Source of the DNA: Terriglobia bacterium
GTDB lineage: Bacteria > Acidobacteriota > Terriglobia > UBA7540
NCBI GenBank assembly: GCA_030040295.1
Contig: JASHTZ010000415.1
Coordinates: 1-12,476, forward strand
Reading direction: 5' to 3'
DNA: 12,476 bases
Shown here: positions 5,007-12,234 of the stretch, one piece after another
Layout of the letters: each line of letters begins with the position of its first letter
Position numbering within the stretch: the stretch's first letter is position 1
The notes under the pieces: model-generated
Seen by the model: the letters and a program-made list of their open reading frames with translations, nothing else
Told to the model about the DNA's origin: nothing
Database searches by the model: none
Position numbers and translations under genes: made by a program

Positions 5007-7778
5007 TTAGTTCGCCTTGGCGTGCAGGCCGACGAGCGGGCGGCGAAGGCGGCTGCGGTTTTCATGATCGATGCGGACCAGCTCGAAACTCAACTCCTGT
5101 GGGCGGGCTTCGCGCACCAGCACCTGGGCCTGGACGCGATACAGCCCCGTTTGAATTTCCAGCGGCACAGTGCTGCCGGGCTTGACGTGACACTGGCTGC
5201 GGGCCACTCCGCCGCCCAGGCTGAGTTGTTGAATGGAGACGCGGTGGCTAGTCTGCGTGGGTTTGACGACGCCCACCAGCGGGCTGGGCAGCTTGACGCG
5301 GTCGTAGCGGCGCTGGCGCAGCCAGGGAGTTTCAGGGTCGGGATCGAGGGCAGTAAGCTTCAGTTCTGCCGGTGTAAGCCCGCATTGTGGCTGGAAACGC
5401 TCGGCCCATTCCGGGTCGATTTTCCTGAGTGCCTGGATGGCCGTGATGCGCACTTCGCGAGGCTGCTTCCATCGCCAAAGCTTCTTGCCCTCCGCCAAGG
5501 GCCGAAGCAGGTGCTCTGCCTGAGGCTCGCGAAGCCTGCCCAGGGCCTCAATCGCCTTGATCTGCAGATACGGGTCGGCTTGACTGGCGGAGAGCTCTTC
5601 CACAATTCGCATCAGCCGCGGCGTGATCGCCATGTCGCCCGTCATTCCCAGTTCATCCACGGCCTCAGGAAGAACGGCGCGGTCCAGCAGGTCGTAAACT
5701 TTGTCGAGCAATTGTCCGCGCTGCGGTGCAAGGCTGTTGGCGAGTTGACGAACCACGTTGTCATGGGTCATCTGGTCCCAATCCTTCAGGCGGGTGGGAA
5801 GCAGTTCCTCCAAATCCTCGGGCTCCAGCCGGCAGAGCAGGGCAATGGTCGAAGCCGCTTCCACCGCAGGACGGGTTTGCAGGATCCTGCTGAGATGCCC
5901 GACCGCCTGCGTGCCGACGGCTTCCACCATTTCCAGCATGCGCTGCCACTCATCGCGGCGCGCGCAGCGGGGAACGCGGCTGGCCACCTGGTCCACCGTG
6001 GCATGAGGCATGCGCTTCAGAACTTCCACCAAGCCGTCGGGGATGCGCGGGGCCTTGATCGCTTCGTCGATGAATTCCGGAAGGGGGTTGCCCACTTTGA
6101 CGCGCGGCCACAGGAGGCGCGCGAGTCCGGGCTGCTTCTGCTCCAACATCTCCATGGTCTGGAGAGCTTCCTGCACGGCGCGATATTCGCGGCGCGCGGC
6201 GGCCTCGTGACTGAAGCGCACGAAGGAAGCACCCAGAAGCGTTTGCAGGTCGGCGTTTCCTTCCTTGCTCAACGCTTCGCCCATATGGTGCAGGCCGGTC
6301 TGGAGCAGAGCGGGGTTAGCCTTGGAGAAGAGATCGGCCATATCGGTGAGGCCGGCGGCGGCTTTTCGGCGCGCATCCACGTCTTCGGTATGCACGCACT
6401 TGGAGTAATTATCCAGAATGGCGCGCGCTGAATCCGCGTCACCGCGCCCAATCAGCTCGTCCACAAACAGGCGTATATTGCGAGGCGGGACGGCCCAGGC
6501 CTCCGGCGAGAGCAGCATGCGCTGCTTGTGCTTTTCCGGAACGCGGGCCCAGAATTGTTTGTCCAGGATATCGGCGTGGGATTCCACTTCCATTCCCGCC
6601 TTTCCCATTTTTTCTTCCTGGGTCGTCAGAATCTTCCGCAGCGAGCCGATTTCGCGCTTGAGACGATCGAGGAGCTCCACTACCGCGTTGGTTTTTACAT
6701 CGCCGCGCTCATAACGCTGGATGGCAAACCGAATCGCCAGGCGCTCGGCGAGCTGAAGGAGCAGAGGGTCGTCCGGGCGGGGCGGTTCGGCTTGAGAATT
6801 CATGCTCATCAGAGCCTGCGCCAAGGCTGCCTGCCCTGCGGCAGGCAATTGGTGCAAGTCCTTTTCAAGGGCGCTTACCTGCCCGGCGGAATCCGACTCT
6901 TCGACGGACTTGCCAAGTTGAGCGAGCCATCCCAGGACTTTGAAGATGTCGGACTCGTGAGTGCCGGTTCCGCCCAGCGTGCCGGAGCTGCCTCCTGAGC
7001 CGGCACCGGCAACGCCGCCGCCCATGCCTCCGCGGCCGCTACCCGGACGTCCGCCTGGGCCGCCGCCCGGGCCGGCACCTGCACCTGCTGACCCTGCACC
7101 CATTCCGGGACCTGCTCCGCTGCCGGCTCCCGCGCCCGGACCTGCCGTGCCCGGGCCCAATCCAGGTCCGGCACCGCCCCCCGGGCCCGCGGGATTGCTT
7201 CTTGCACCCTCTGCAGCCGCCATTAATTGCAAAAGGCGCTGCGGATCCTGAAGCCATCCCTGCAACTTCTGCGCATCTTCACCTAAGGAGCGAGCCGCAA
7301 GCTGCGCCGCCAGCGCAGCTTCACCAAGAGAGGAATCCTGCGCGACAAACCGCACTTCATTCACCTTGATGGCGCCTTTGTCACCTCCCAGCAGGGTCTT
7401 CAATTCGGCGGCCATCGGCCCGCCTTTTGCTGACTTGGAGGAAAAGGCGCGGACGAACCGCCAGAAATCGTCAACGGTGGCGCGATGGGAAAAGTTAATA
7501 CTGGCAAGGCCGGCAGAGGTTAGCAGTTGGGCAAAACTGCGGTCCGTGGGACGCCTTTCAAGAGGCACACCATCCAGCAGAACCTGCGTGCCGGAGACTC
7601 CCAGAAGCAGGCCGCTCTCCCCGGAGAACTTCAAGGCCGATCGGAGGTCATCCCACGCGCTTCCCAGGAGGGCCGTCGTCCGCTCATGCTCCGCGCCGTA
7701 AAGTCGCACCGTTTTTAGAAGGATGTTTAAACTGCGCGCGAAGTTGCGGGCTGCAACGAGATTGGATGCGTCTTCCAT
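5007..7778 (-). CDS. Large helical-repeat protein with Gly-rich linker and C-terminal PilZ-like domain
   Basis: A 923-residue protein without signal peptide or membrane spans. Residues 1-130 resemble the N-terminal module seen in some HD-GYP and HEAT-repeat proteins of Acidobacteria and Deltaproteobacteria (FARSLNILLKTVRLYGAEHERT, then LLLGVSGTQVLLDGVPLERR). Residues 197-272 are almost only Gly, Ala, Pro and Ser, a long flexible linker. Residues about 273-815 are helical, and the part from about 690 to 800 has HEAT-like pairs (IKAIEALGRLREPQAEHLL; ITAIQALRKIDPEW). The C-terminus (821-923) is PilZ-like: R823-x3-R827 is present, but the second motif reads QLSLGG (851-856), with Gln for Asp/Asn, so c-di-GMP binding may be weak or lost. 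ATG 7778 has no clear ribosome binding site, but the N-terminal module fits. The next minus-strand gene is the tandem-PilZ protein, suggesting a shared signalling role. Confidence 0.85.
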   Translation of the reverse strand: MEDASNLVAARNFARSLNILLKTVRLYGAEHERTTALLGSAWDDLRSALKFSGESGLLLGVSGTQVLLDGVPLERRPTDRSFAQLLTSAGLASINFSHRATVDDFWRFVRAFSSKSAKGGPMAAELKTLLGGDKGAIKVNEVRFVAQDSSLGEAALAAQLAARSLGEDAQKLQGWLQDPQRLLQLMAAAEGARSNPAGPGGGAGPGLGPGTAGPGAGAGSGAGPGMGAGSAGAGAGPGGGPGGRPGSGRGGMGGGVAGAGSGGSSGTLGGTGTHESDIFKVLGWLAQLGKSVEESDSAGQVSALEKDLHQLPAAGQAALAQALMSMNSQAEPPRPDDPLLLQLAERLAIRFAIQRYERGDVKTNAVVELLDRLKREIGSLRKILTTQEEKMGKAGMEVESHADILDKQFWARVPEKHKQRMLLSPEAWAVPPRNIRLFVDELIGRGDADSARAILDNYSKCVHTEDVDARRKAAAGLTDMADLFSKANPALLQTGLHHMGEALSKEGNADLQTLLGASFVRFSHEAAARREYRAVQEALQTMEMLEQKQPGLARLLWPRVKVGNPLPEFIDEAIKAPRIPDGLVEVLKRMPHATVDQVASRVPRCARRDEWQRMLEMVEAVGTQAVGHLSRILQTRPAVEAASTIALLCRLEPEDLEELLPTRLKDWDQMTHDNVVRQLANSLAPQRGQLLDKVYDLLDRAVLPEAVDELGMTGDMAITPRLMRIVEELSASQADPYLQIKAIEALGRLREPQAEHLLRPLAEGKKLWRWKQPREVRITAIQALRKIDPEWAERFQPQCGLTPAELKLTALDPDPETPWLRQRRYDRVKLPSPLVGVVKPTQTSHRVSIQQLSLGGGVARSQCHVKPGSTVPLEIQTGLYRVQAQVLVREARPQELSFELVRIDHENRSRLRRPLVGLHAKAN
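6963..7190 (-). repeat. Gly/Ala/Pro low-complexity coding segment
   Basis: This stretch codes for residues 197-272 of the large PilZ-like protein and is built from GGx, GCx and CCx codons with irregular short repeats (GPG, GAG, GSG units). It separates the N-terminal module from the helical body. Such DNA is prone to slippage, so the length may differ between relatives. Confidence 0.75.
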
Positions 7779-7800
7779 GGGTGATTCGGCAAAGGCCGCA

Positions 7801-7837
7801 CTGTTGATCCAGATTTGAGCCCGGCACGGCTCAACAG
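7801..7837 (-). promoter_or_regulatory. Mutually exclusive hairpins in the 5' leader of the large PilZ-like gene
   Basis: TTGAGCC (7815-7821) pairs with GGCTCAA (7828-7834) over a 6-base loop. CTGTTGA (7801-7807) pairs with TCAACAG (7831-7837). The two pairings share bases 7831-7834, so both cannot form together. They end 22 bases before the ATG at 7778, in the region that would carry the ribosome binding site, so a role in translation or attenuation is possible. No ligand-binding aptamer is recognisable. Confidence 0.4.
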
Positions 7838-7843
7838 CTCCTA

Positions 7844-7883
7844 AGTACCATGACCGCAGACGCGCGCCAAGAGTACAATGGTA
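7844..7883. promoter_or_regulatory. 8-bp perfect inverted repeat, operator-like
   Basis: AGTACCAT (7844-7851) and ATGGTACT (7876-7883) are exact reverse complements separated by 24 bases. The outer flanks extend the match by one more pair after a single mismatch. The position is upstream of the large PilZ-like gene, and the arms are too far apart for one dimer site but suitable for two half-sites or a stem. Confidence 0.4.
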
Positions 7884-8125
7884 CTAACCTATGGTTCTAG
7901 GCCGCACTCTTAAGTTAGTGCTCGGCAATAATCAACATATTACCACATTCCAGCTTCCTTAATGATTGTCTGTGTGATGGCTTCCAGAAAATATCTCTGA
8001 AATCGAGGGCGGCAGCCAAAGTCTAGGGGCAGCCTTTGAGATCTGAATCCGAGAGGGAGAGAATTCAACTTTTTCCTTGACAATGGCAATCCCATAATAG
8101 TAGGTTTGCGGAGTTCACACGAAAA

Positions 8126-8165
8126 TTCTAAGAGGATTCTAAGCCAGAACAACGCAATTTCTAAG
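8126..8165 (+). promoter_or_regulatory. TTCTAAG direct repeats phased by 11 bp
   Basis: TTCTAAG occurs at 8126, 8137 and 8159, at steps of 11 and 22 bases, that is, on one face of the helix. The first two copies match over ATTCTAAG. They lie between the possible -35 hexamer and the start of the S53 peptidase gene. OmpR/PhoB-type response regulators bind direct repeats with 11-bp spacing, so a regulator site is a reasonable inference. Confidence 0.45.
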
Positions 8166-8258
8166 GATGAGCTTGGCAGCCAAGTGGCGGCTTCGAGGCG
8201 CTGAGCCTTGCGGACTGACCAAGGGGCTGGTGGGCCAAGACTAAATCAAAGCGATTAC

Positions 8259-8265
8259 AGGAGGT
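8259..8265 (+). promoter_or_regulatory. Strong ribosome binding site fixing the S53 start
   Basis: AGGAGGT lies eight bases before ATG 8274. That ATG begins a signal peptide, so the longer in-frame start at 8208 is rejected. Confidence 0.9.
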
Positions 8266-8273
8266 CTAAATCG

Positions 8274-9848
8274 ATGAAACGGTCAACTTTGGTAATAGTC
8301 GCAGCGGCAGTGATCCTACTTTGCTCGTTTGCGACACCTGCGCCAGCCCAGATGGTTTTCCACTCAATAGATACGGCCTCAACGGCCGCGCCCGCACAAA
8401 GCGTGGCGCGCGCGACGGTCAAGCAGGATTTCGTTCCAATTAACATGAACATGGGTGAGGGCAGGGTTTATTCGCCTGAGTCCAGCTTGGTCCAACCTGG
8501 CAGTGCCGGTGTGACCGCCCATACCAACGTGGAAGTTTTTGTGCCAAACGCATTCCAACCTGACCAGGTATCCCCGGCTATCTCTTCCTACGGGTTCAAT
8601 ACGCCTGCATCGATTGCCTGTGTGTATAACATTCAGTCTGGTACACAAGTGCCCTATTGTCCGACCACCTCCACGAGTTTGACAAACACCACAGGTGGCA
8701 GTAAATGGATTGCTATCGTCGATGCCTATGACGATCCGTGGATCGCTGACGACCTGAGCACCTTCGACTCCCAGTTTGGGGTGTCTGCCCCGCCCTCGTT
8801 TCAAGTTGTTTACGCGGCTGGTGTGGAACCTCCTTTTGATACTCCAGAATATGACCCAAATGGCGGAGACGGAGGGTGGGAGCTCGAGGAATCGCTTGAT
8901 GTCGAATATGCACACGCTATCGCGCCGGGCGCGAATATCGTGCTAGTGGAAGCCGCTTCGGACAACGTAAGTGATCTGCTCACGGCAGTGACGGTTGCCA
9001 GCAACTGGGTTGTCTGCCAGCAGGCCACTACATGCTCCACCTACCCCGGGACGGGCGCGGGCGAAGTGATCATGAGCTGGGGACTCGGAGAATTTAACGG
9101 TCAAACAAGTTATGACACCCAATTTTTCAACACCCCTGGAGTTGTCTACTTTGCCGCTTCCGGGGATTCGCCTGGGGTTAGCTGGCCCTGCACTTCTCCG
9201 TACGTGGTGTGCGTGGGCGCCACCACCTTGTCGCGTTACACTACCACGACTCCTAACAACGGGATCTCACAGCAACCGTTGGGTGCAGAAGTGCAGGGAA
9301 CTTGGGAGCTCGCGGGCGGCGGTTCGAGTGCAATCGAGAGTCTCCCGACTTACCAGAACAACATCGCTTCTACTCTTCAGAATCTCAACAACGGCACCTC
9401 TGCCGCGCCTCTAATCGGGTACCCAACTGGTGTGGGTCTTTCCACTTCCAATCGCGCTGTCCCCGACCTCTCCGTCAACGGTAATCCCAATACCGGCTAT
9501 TGGGTATATGACAGCTTCGAGTTTGCGCTTTTGGGATACATACCCACCACGGCGCCTGACTCTGGTGGATGGTGGATTGTCGGTGGCACCAGCGCCTCCA
9601 ACAACATCGTCGCCGGAATGGTGAATCTGGCCGGTACTGCACACGGCTCGTTCTACTCTTCGAGTGCTGCAGAGCTTGCCAACATCTACAGCGTAGTTAA
9701 TCCGACGACCGGGGCCATTACCAGCTCAAACTTCAATGACATCATTTTCGGAACTGGCCAATGCGGTCCCTACATCAGCTACACGGCCAATACGGGTTGG
9801 GATCCATGCAGTGGCGTCGGCGTGCCTGAAGGTCTCGGTGGTCTATAA
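8274..9848 (+). CDS. Secreted S53 family (sedolisin/kumamolisin-type) serine-carboxyl peptidase
   Basis: A 524-residue secreted protease. Residues 1-25 are a signal peptide (MKRS, a hydrophobic core, ATPAPA before Gln26). S53 enzymes are acid-active endopeptidases with a Ser-Glu-Asp triad. All key parts are visible: E205-x3-D209 within WELEESLDVEYAHAIAPGAN, oxyanion Asp298 in AASGDSPG, nucleophile Ser440 in GGTSAS, and a C-terminal calcium site (NDIIFGTG with Asp489, and GWDPCSGVGVPEG with Asp510). The catalytic domain begins near the YGFNTPASI segment (about residue 105), so only about 75 residues remain for a propeptide. Typical family members have a prodomain of around 170 or more residues (Pro-kumamolisin), so the prodomain is shortened or absent. 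Several Cys pairs suggest disulfides. The gene is probably monocistronic. Confidence 0.9.
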   Translation: MKRSTLVIVAAAVILLCSFATPAPAQMVFHSIDTASTAAPAQSVARATVKQDFVPINMNMGEGRVYSPESSLVQPGSAGVTAHTNVEVFVPNAFQPDQVSPAISSYGFNTPASIACVYNIQSGTQVPYCPTTSTSLTNTTGGSKWIAIVDAYDDPWIADDLSTFDSQFGVSAPPSFQVVYAAGVEPPFDTPEYDPNGGDGGWELEESLDVEYAHAIAPGANIVLVEAASDNVSDLLTAVTVASNWVVCQQATTCSTYPGTGAGEVIMSWGLGEFNGQTSYDTQFFNTPGVVYFAASGDSPGVSWPCTSPYVVCVGATTLSRYTTTTPNNGISQQPLGAEVQGTWELAGGGSSAIESLPTYQNNIASTLQNLNNGTSAAPLIGYPTGVGLSTSNRAVPDLSVNGNPNTGYWVYDSFEFALLGYIPTTAPDSGGWWIVGGTSASNNIVAGMVNLAGTAHGSFYSSSAAELANIYSVVNPTTGAITSSNFNDIIFGTGQCGPYISYTANTGWDPCSGVGVPEGLGGL

Positions 9849-9864
9849 ATCTTCCTGGTCAGCT

Positions 9865-9887
9865 CCGGGGCACCCCGCTCCGGAGTT
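9865..9887 (+). terminator. GC-rich hairpin after the S53 gene, possible terminator
   Basis: Just after the stop, CTCCGG and CCGGAG are inverted around an 11-base loop that itself contains a small CGGGG/CCCCG pairing. No T-run follows, so termination by this hairpin alone is uncertain. Confidence 0.3.
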
Positions 9888-9911
9888 GGCGGGAAGGCGC
9901 GACTTCATCCA

Positions 9912-9941
9912 GGGCAGGTGCTTTAGCTACGGCACCTGCCC
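9912..9941. repeat. Perfect 10-bp palindromic element
   Basis: GGGCAGGTGC (9912-9921) pairs perfectly with GCACCTGCCC (9932-9941) around the 10-base loop TTTAGCTACG. It sits in the 227-base gap between the S53 gene and the glycosyltransferase gene. There is no T-run after it. With the element at 243-297 it forms a second GC-rich palindrome in an intergenic gap, but the two differ in sequence. It resembles REP-like dispersed elements of acidobacterial genomes, from memory and unverified. Confidence 0.6.
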
Positions 9942-10075
9942 GAATTCCTTCTCCAACCCTCCCATTTGGACCGCGACGCTTGTCAGTATTACTTTTCCTA
10001 AAACCGAGGTACGCTACCAACTTAAGAATGGCACCCGAATGCCACGGTCGCGGGGAGGGGGAGCGGACGCAGCAA

Positions 10076-11374
10076 ATGCTCAACAATCATTCGTTGTCGA
10101 AATCCGCTGCCAGCGTCGATGGCCGAATCGCCATGCCATCACGTCCTGTGCGAATCCGATTGCTGGTGGTCAATCACGGCACTCTCTATGGTGGGGCAGA
10201 GAAGATTCTGAAGGATTTGCTGCGGTTGCTCCCGCCGGAGGAGGTTCAGATCCTGGCGATTGTGGCACCCGGACAAGGGCCTGCCCGAGTGATTTGGGAA
10301 GGCATCGGGGTGCGATGCATCGATTTGCCCGTTCCCTACTTTGCCCGCGCGCCGTTCCCATATTTTGAGGGCACCCGATTATCGTTGCATCTGGTCAGGG
10401 AAATCTCGAAATGGACGAGCTTTCGCCAGGCCTTTCACGCACTGCTCCGCCAAGAGGCGCCCGACCTGGTGTACGCTTCCTCACCCCATGCGGCCATCGC
10501 CATCGAGCCTGTGCTAAGGCAATTCCACATGCCCTGGATTTGGCAAATGCCTGATCTCATTGGGAACCGGTGGCTTAACCGGAGGGCACTGCGGCCCGCG
10601 TTGAGAAATGCTCAGGCGATCATGACGCTTTCAACGGCGACGTCGGATTCGATCATCCAGCTAGGCGCCGATTCGTCAAAAATTCACCGGGTTTATGGGG
10701 GAGTAGACGTAGCGAGGTTTGACTCTGCGGCTCCATCAGCCGCGCACTATCGTGCAGCGGAAGGAATCAGCGCGGATGTGCCGCTCATTGGGATGTTTGG
10801 CCAAGTAACCCGCTGGAAGGGTTGGCACATTCTAGTGGAAGCAATCCCGCGGGTGCTCGCTGATTTTCCCGCGGCGCGGTTTGTATTTGTGGGGCAGCCC
10901 CCGACCAAGAGGGATTGTGCTTATCAAGCTGCCCTCCAAAGGCGCTTGGCAGCCCTTGGATTGGAACATTCCGTGCGCTGGACGGGGTTCCGCGAGGATG
11001 TGGAAGGAATTATGGCGGCCTGTGACATCATCGTTCATGCCTCGGTTCGACCTGAACCGCTGGGACTTGTCATCATGGAGGGAATGGCGGCGCGCAAGCC
11101 GGTGATATGCGCCTCCGGAGGCGGAACGGAGGAGATGGTGACGCATAATGAGACAGGTTTAGTCGTGAGTCCTGGGAACCCTGGCGAATTAGCGGATGCC
11201 CTCAATCGATTACTGAGCGATCCAAGCTTGCGGACACGGTTCGGGGAAAAGGGGCGAGAGGTTGCAGCGGCGCGGTTTACGCACGATCGCCGCGTGGAGG
11301 CTTATTTAAAGGTGTTTCACCGGGTCGTGGAAATTGCACAGGCTAAGGCAGGAGCAGCCAATGCGCTCGGATAG
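10076..11374 (+). CDS. GT4-type glycosyltransferase
   Basis: A 432-residue GT-B fold enzyme that transfers a sugar from a nucleotide sugar to an acceptor, likely a surface glycan or lipid carrier. The N-terminal Rossmann domain begins RIRLLVVNHGTLYGGAEKIL (GGAEK at 39-43, acceptor side). The C-terminal donor domain shows GMFGQVTRWKGW (R246 and K248, phosphate contacts), RFVFVG, and the E-x7-E motif E327-PLGLVIM-E335, followed by GMAARKPVICASGGGTEE, typical of GT4. The start is uncertain. ATG 10076 is chosen because the frame before it is unlike the family, but the nearest purine run (10054-10062) is about 13 bases upstream. ATG 10132 (MPSRPVRIRLL) and ATG 10028 are alternatives. Its end overlaps the methyltransferase gene by 14 bases. 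Donor and acceptor cannot be inferred. Confidence 0.88.
   Translation: MLNNHSLSKSAASVDGRIAMPSRPVRIRLLVVNHGTLYGGAEKILKDLLRLLPPEEVQILAIVAPGQGPARVIWEGIGVRCIDLPVPYFARAPFPYFEGTRLSLHLVREISKWTSFRQAFHALLRQEAPDLVYASSPHAAIAIEPVLRQFHMPWIWQMPDLIGNRWLNRRALRPALRNAQAIMTLSTATSDSIIQLGADSSKIHRVYGGVDVARFDSAAPSAAHYRAAEGISADVPLIGMFGQVTRWKGWHILVEAIPRVLADFPAARFVFVGQPPTKRDCAYQAALQRRLAALGLEHSVRWTGFREDVEGIMAACDIIVHASVRPEPLGLVIMEGMAARKPVICASGGGTEEMVTHNETGLVVSPGNPGELADALNRLLSDPSLRTRFGEKGREVAAARFTHDRRVEAYLKVFHRVVEIAQAKAGAANALG
11350..11354 (+). promoter_or_regulatory. Ribosome binding site inside the end of the glycosyltransferase gene
   Basis: AGGAG lies six bases before ATG 11361 and within the last codons of the glycosyltransferase. 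It sets the methyltransferase start and points to translational coupling. Confidence 0.7.
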
Positions 11375-12188
11375 GACAAAACGGCTGCTGAGGGCGGTAA
11401 CTACCATGGGGCGGGTATGGCAGCATGCCTTTCTGAATGCCTTCGTCTCCCCGGGGCGCTTTCGGCAAGTTATGCCGGAACTACGCCGCGTCTGCGATGC
11501 GGTGTATCATCCCGGCATCGGAGAGCTCAAGATCTTCGATTTGCCCGGAGAGGGGCCAATCCAGATCCTCAGTCTAGACGGAGGCGGTGGAGGCATGAAC
11601 TCCCAGGATCTGTATGCGCTGCTTCGCGTTGTCCGTTGGCTCAAGCCGCGTAAGATTTTCGAGATTGGGACCTTCAACGGCTTCACTACGGCACACCTGG
11701 TGATGAACTCGCAGGCTGAGGTCTACACACTTGACCTTCCCCTGGAACTGGCCACCGACCTCGTCGATTACAACTCAAATGACATGAAGCTCTTGCACCA
11801 ACGGGACCAAATCGGTATGTTCTATCAGAACATGGACGTGAAGGGGCGCATCCACCAACTATTCGGCGACTCCCGAAAATTTGACTTCGCACCCTATCGC
11901 GAGTCGGCTGACGTCGTCCTCATCGACGCCTGTCACCACTATGACTGCGTTATCAGTGATTCGCGCCACGCCTTGGAGATTCTTGGTGAGAGGGGGGCGA
12001 TATTGTGGCATGATTTTGCCAACCTCATTGATGTGACTCGGGCATGCAAGCATTTGGCGAAAGTGATGCCCATCATGCATATCGAGGGAACGTGGTTGGC
12101 GCTACACCTGCGTGGACTTTCGATTTCTGGCTTGCGGCGCGACTTTACAGGCAGCGTCGCGGCGAGTCAAGGCACCTTGCACGGGTAA
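11361..12188 (+). CDS. Class I SAM-dependent methyltransferase (Methyltransf_24-like)
   Basis: A 275-residue cytosolic enzyme. Motif I is EIGTFNGFTT (101-110), the SAM-binding glycine loop. The following acidic residue at the end of strand 2 is D125 (in YTLDLP). ADVVLIDACHHYD contains D189 at strand 4, with the His pair that is common in O-methyltransferases of this group, followed by GAILWHDF. ATG 11361 is chosen for its AGGAG; a TTG at 11334 is less likely. It overlaps the glycosyltransferase stop by 14 bases, so the two are probably an operon and methylation may act on the glycan or its precursor. The N-terminal 90 residues (with an RVCDAVYHPGIGELKIFDLPG stretch) are not a recognised domain. 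The substrate is unknown. Confidence 0.87.
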   Translation: MRSDRTKRLLRAVTTMGRVWQHAFLNAFVSPGRFRQVMPELRRVCDAVYHPGIGELKIFDLPGEGPIQILSLDGGGGGMNSQDLYALLRVVRWLKPRKIFEIGTFNGFTTAHLVMNSQAEVYTLDLPLELATDLVDYNSNDMKLLHQRDQIGMFYQNMDVKGRIHQLFGDSRKFDFAPYRESADVVLIDACHHYDCVISDSRHALEILGERGAILWHDFANLIDVTRACKHLAKVMPIMHIEGTWLALHLRGLSISGLRRDFTGSVAASQGTLHG

Positions 12189-12195
12189 GTTTGGA

Positions 12196-12213
12196 GGATG
12201 AGGTTCGTCATCC
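12196..12213. terminator. Small hairpin between convergent genes
   Basis: GGATGA (12196-12201) and TCATCC (12208-12213) pair around GGTTCG, between the stop codons of the two convergent methyltransferase genes. There is no T-run, so a bidirectional terminator role is only possible. Confidence 0.3.
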
Positions 12214-12234
12214 GGCGCTCAGTGCTCGGGTTGT

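Larger units (their letters stand above)
7779..8273. other. Divergent intergenic region with several inverted and direct repeats
   Basis: About 495 bases separate the divergent large PilZ-like gene and the S53 peptidase gene. The part from about 7884 to 8076 shows nothing I can assign. A TTGACA hexamer at 8077-8082 could be a -35 element for the peptidase gene, but the best -10 at an 18-base spacing is only TAGGTT (8101-8106), so the promoter is uncertain. Separate entries cover the hairpins, the 8-bp inverted repeat and the direct repeats. Confidence 0.5.

Noticed and set aside
4716..6431. 571-codon open frame on the plus strand
   Set aside because: It lies opposite the large PilZ-like gene and reflects its GC-biased codon pattern. 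The minus-strand protein has recognisable domains, and this one has none.
6961..7251. Pro-rich plus-strand open frame
   Set aside because: It is the complement of the Gly/Ala/Pro linker of the large PilZ-like protein.
8077..8106. TTGACA at 8077 as a confident sigma-70 promoter
   Set aside because: The -35 hexamer is perfect, but CATAAT (8093-8098) is only 10 bases away and TAGGTT at 18 bases is a poor -10, so I list it only as a possibility.
8208..8273. Upstream in-frame extension of the S53 protease
   Set aside because: ATG 8274 has an ideal ribosome binding site and starts a normal signal peptide; the extension would put a charged stretch before it.
9736..10368. 210-codon plus-strand open frame overlapping the S53 end and the glycosyltransferase start
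   Set aside because: It overlaps two well-supported genes in another frame and has no family similarity.
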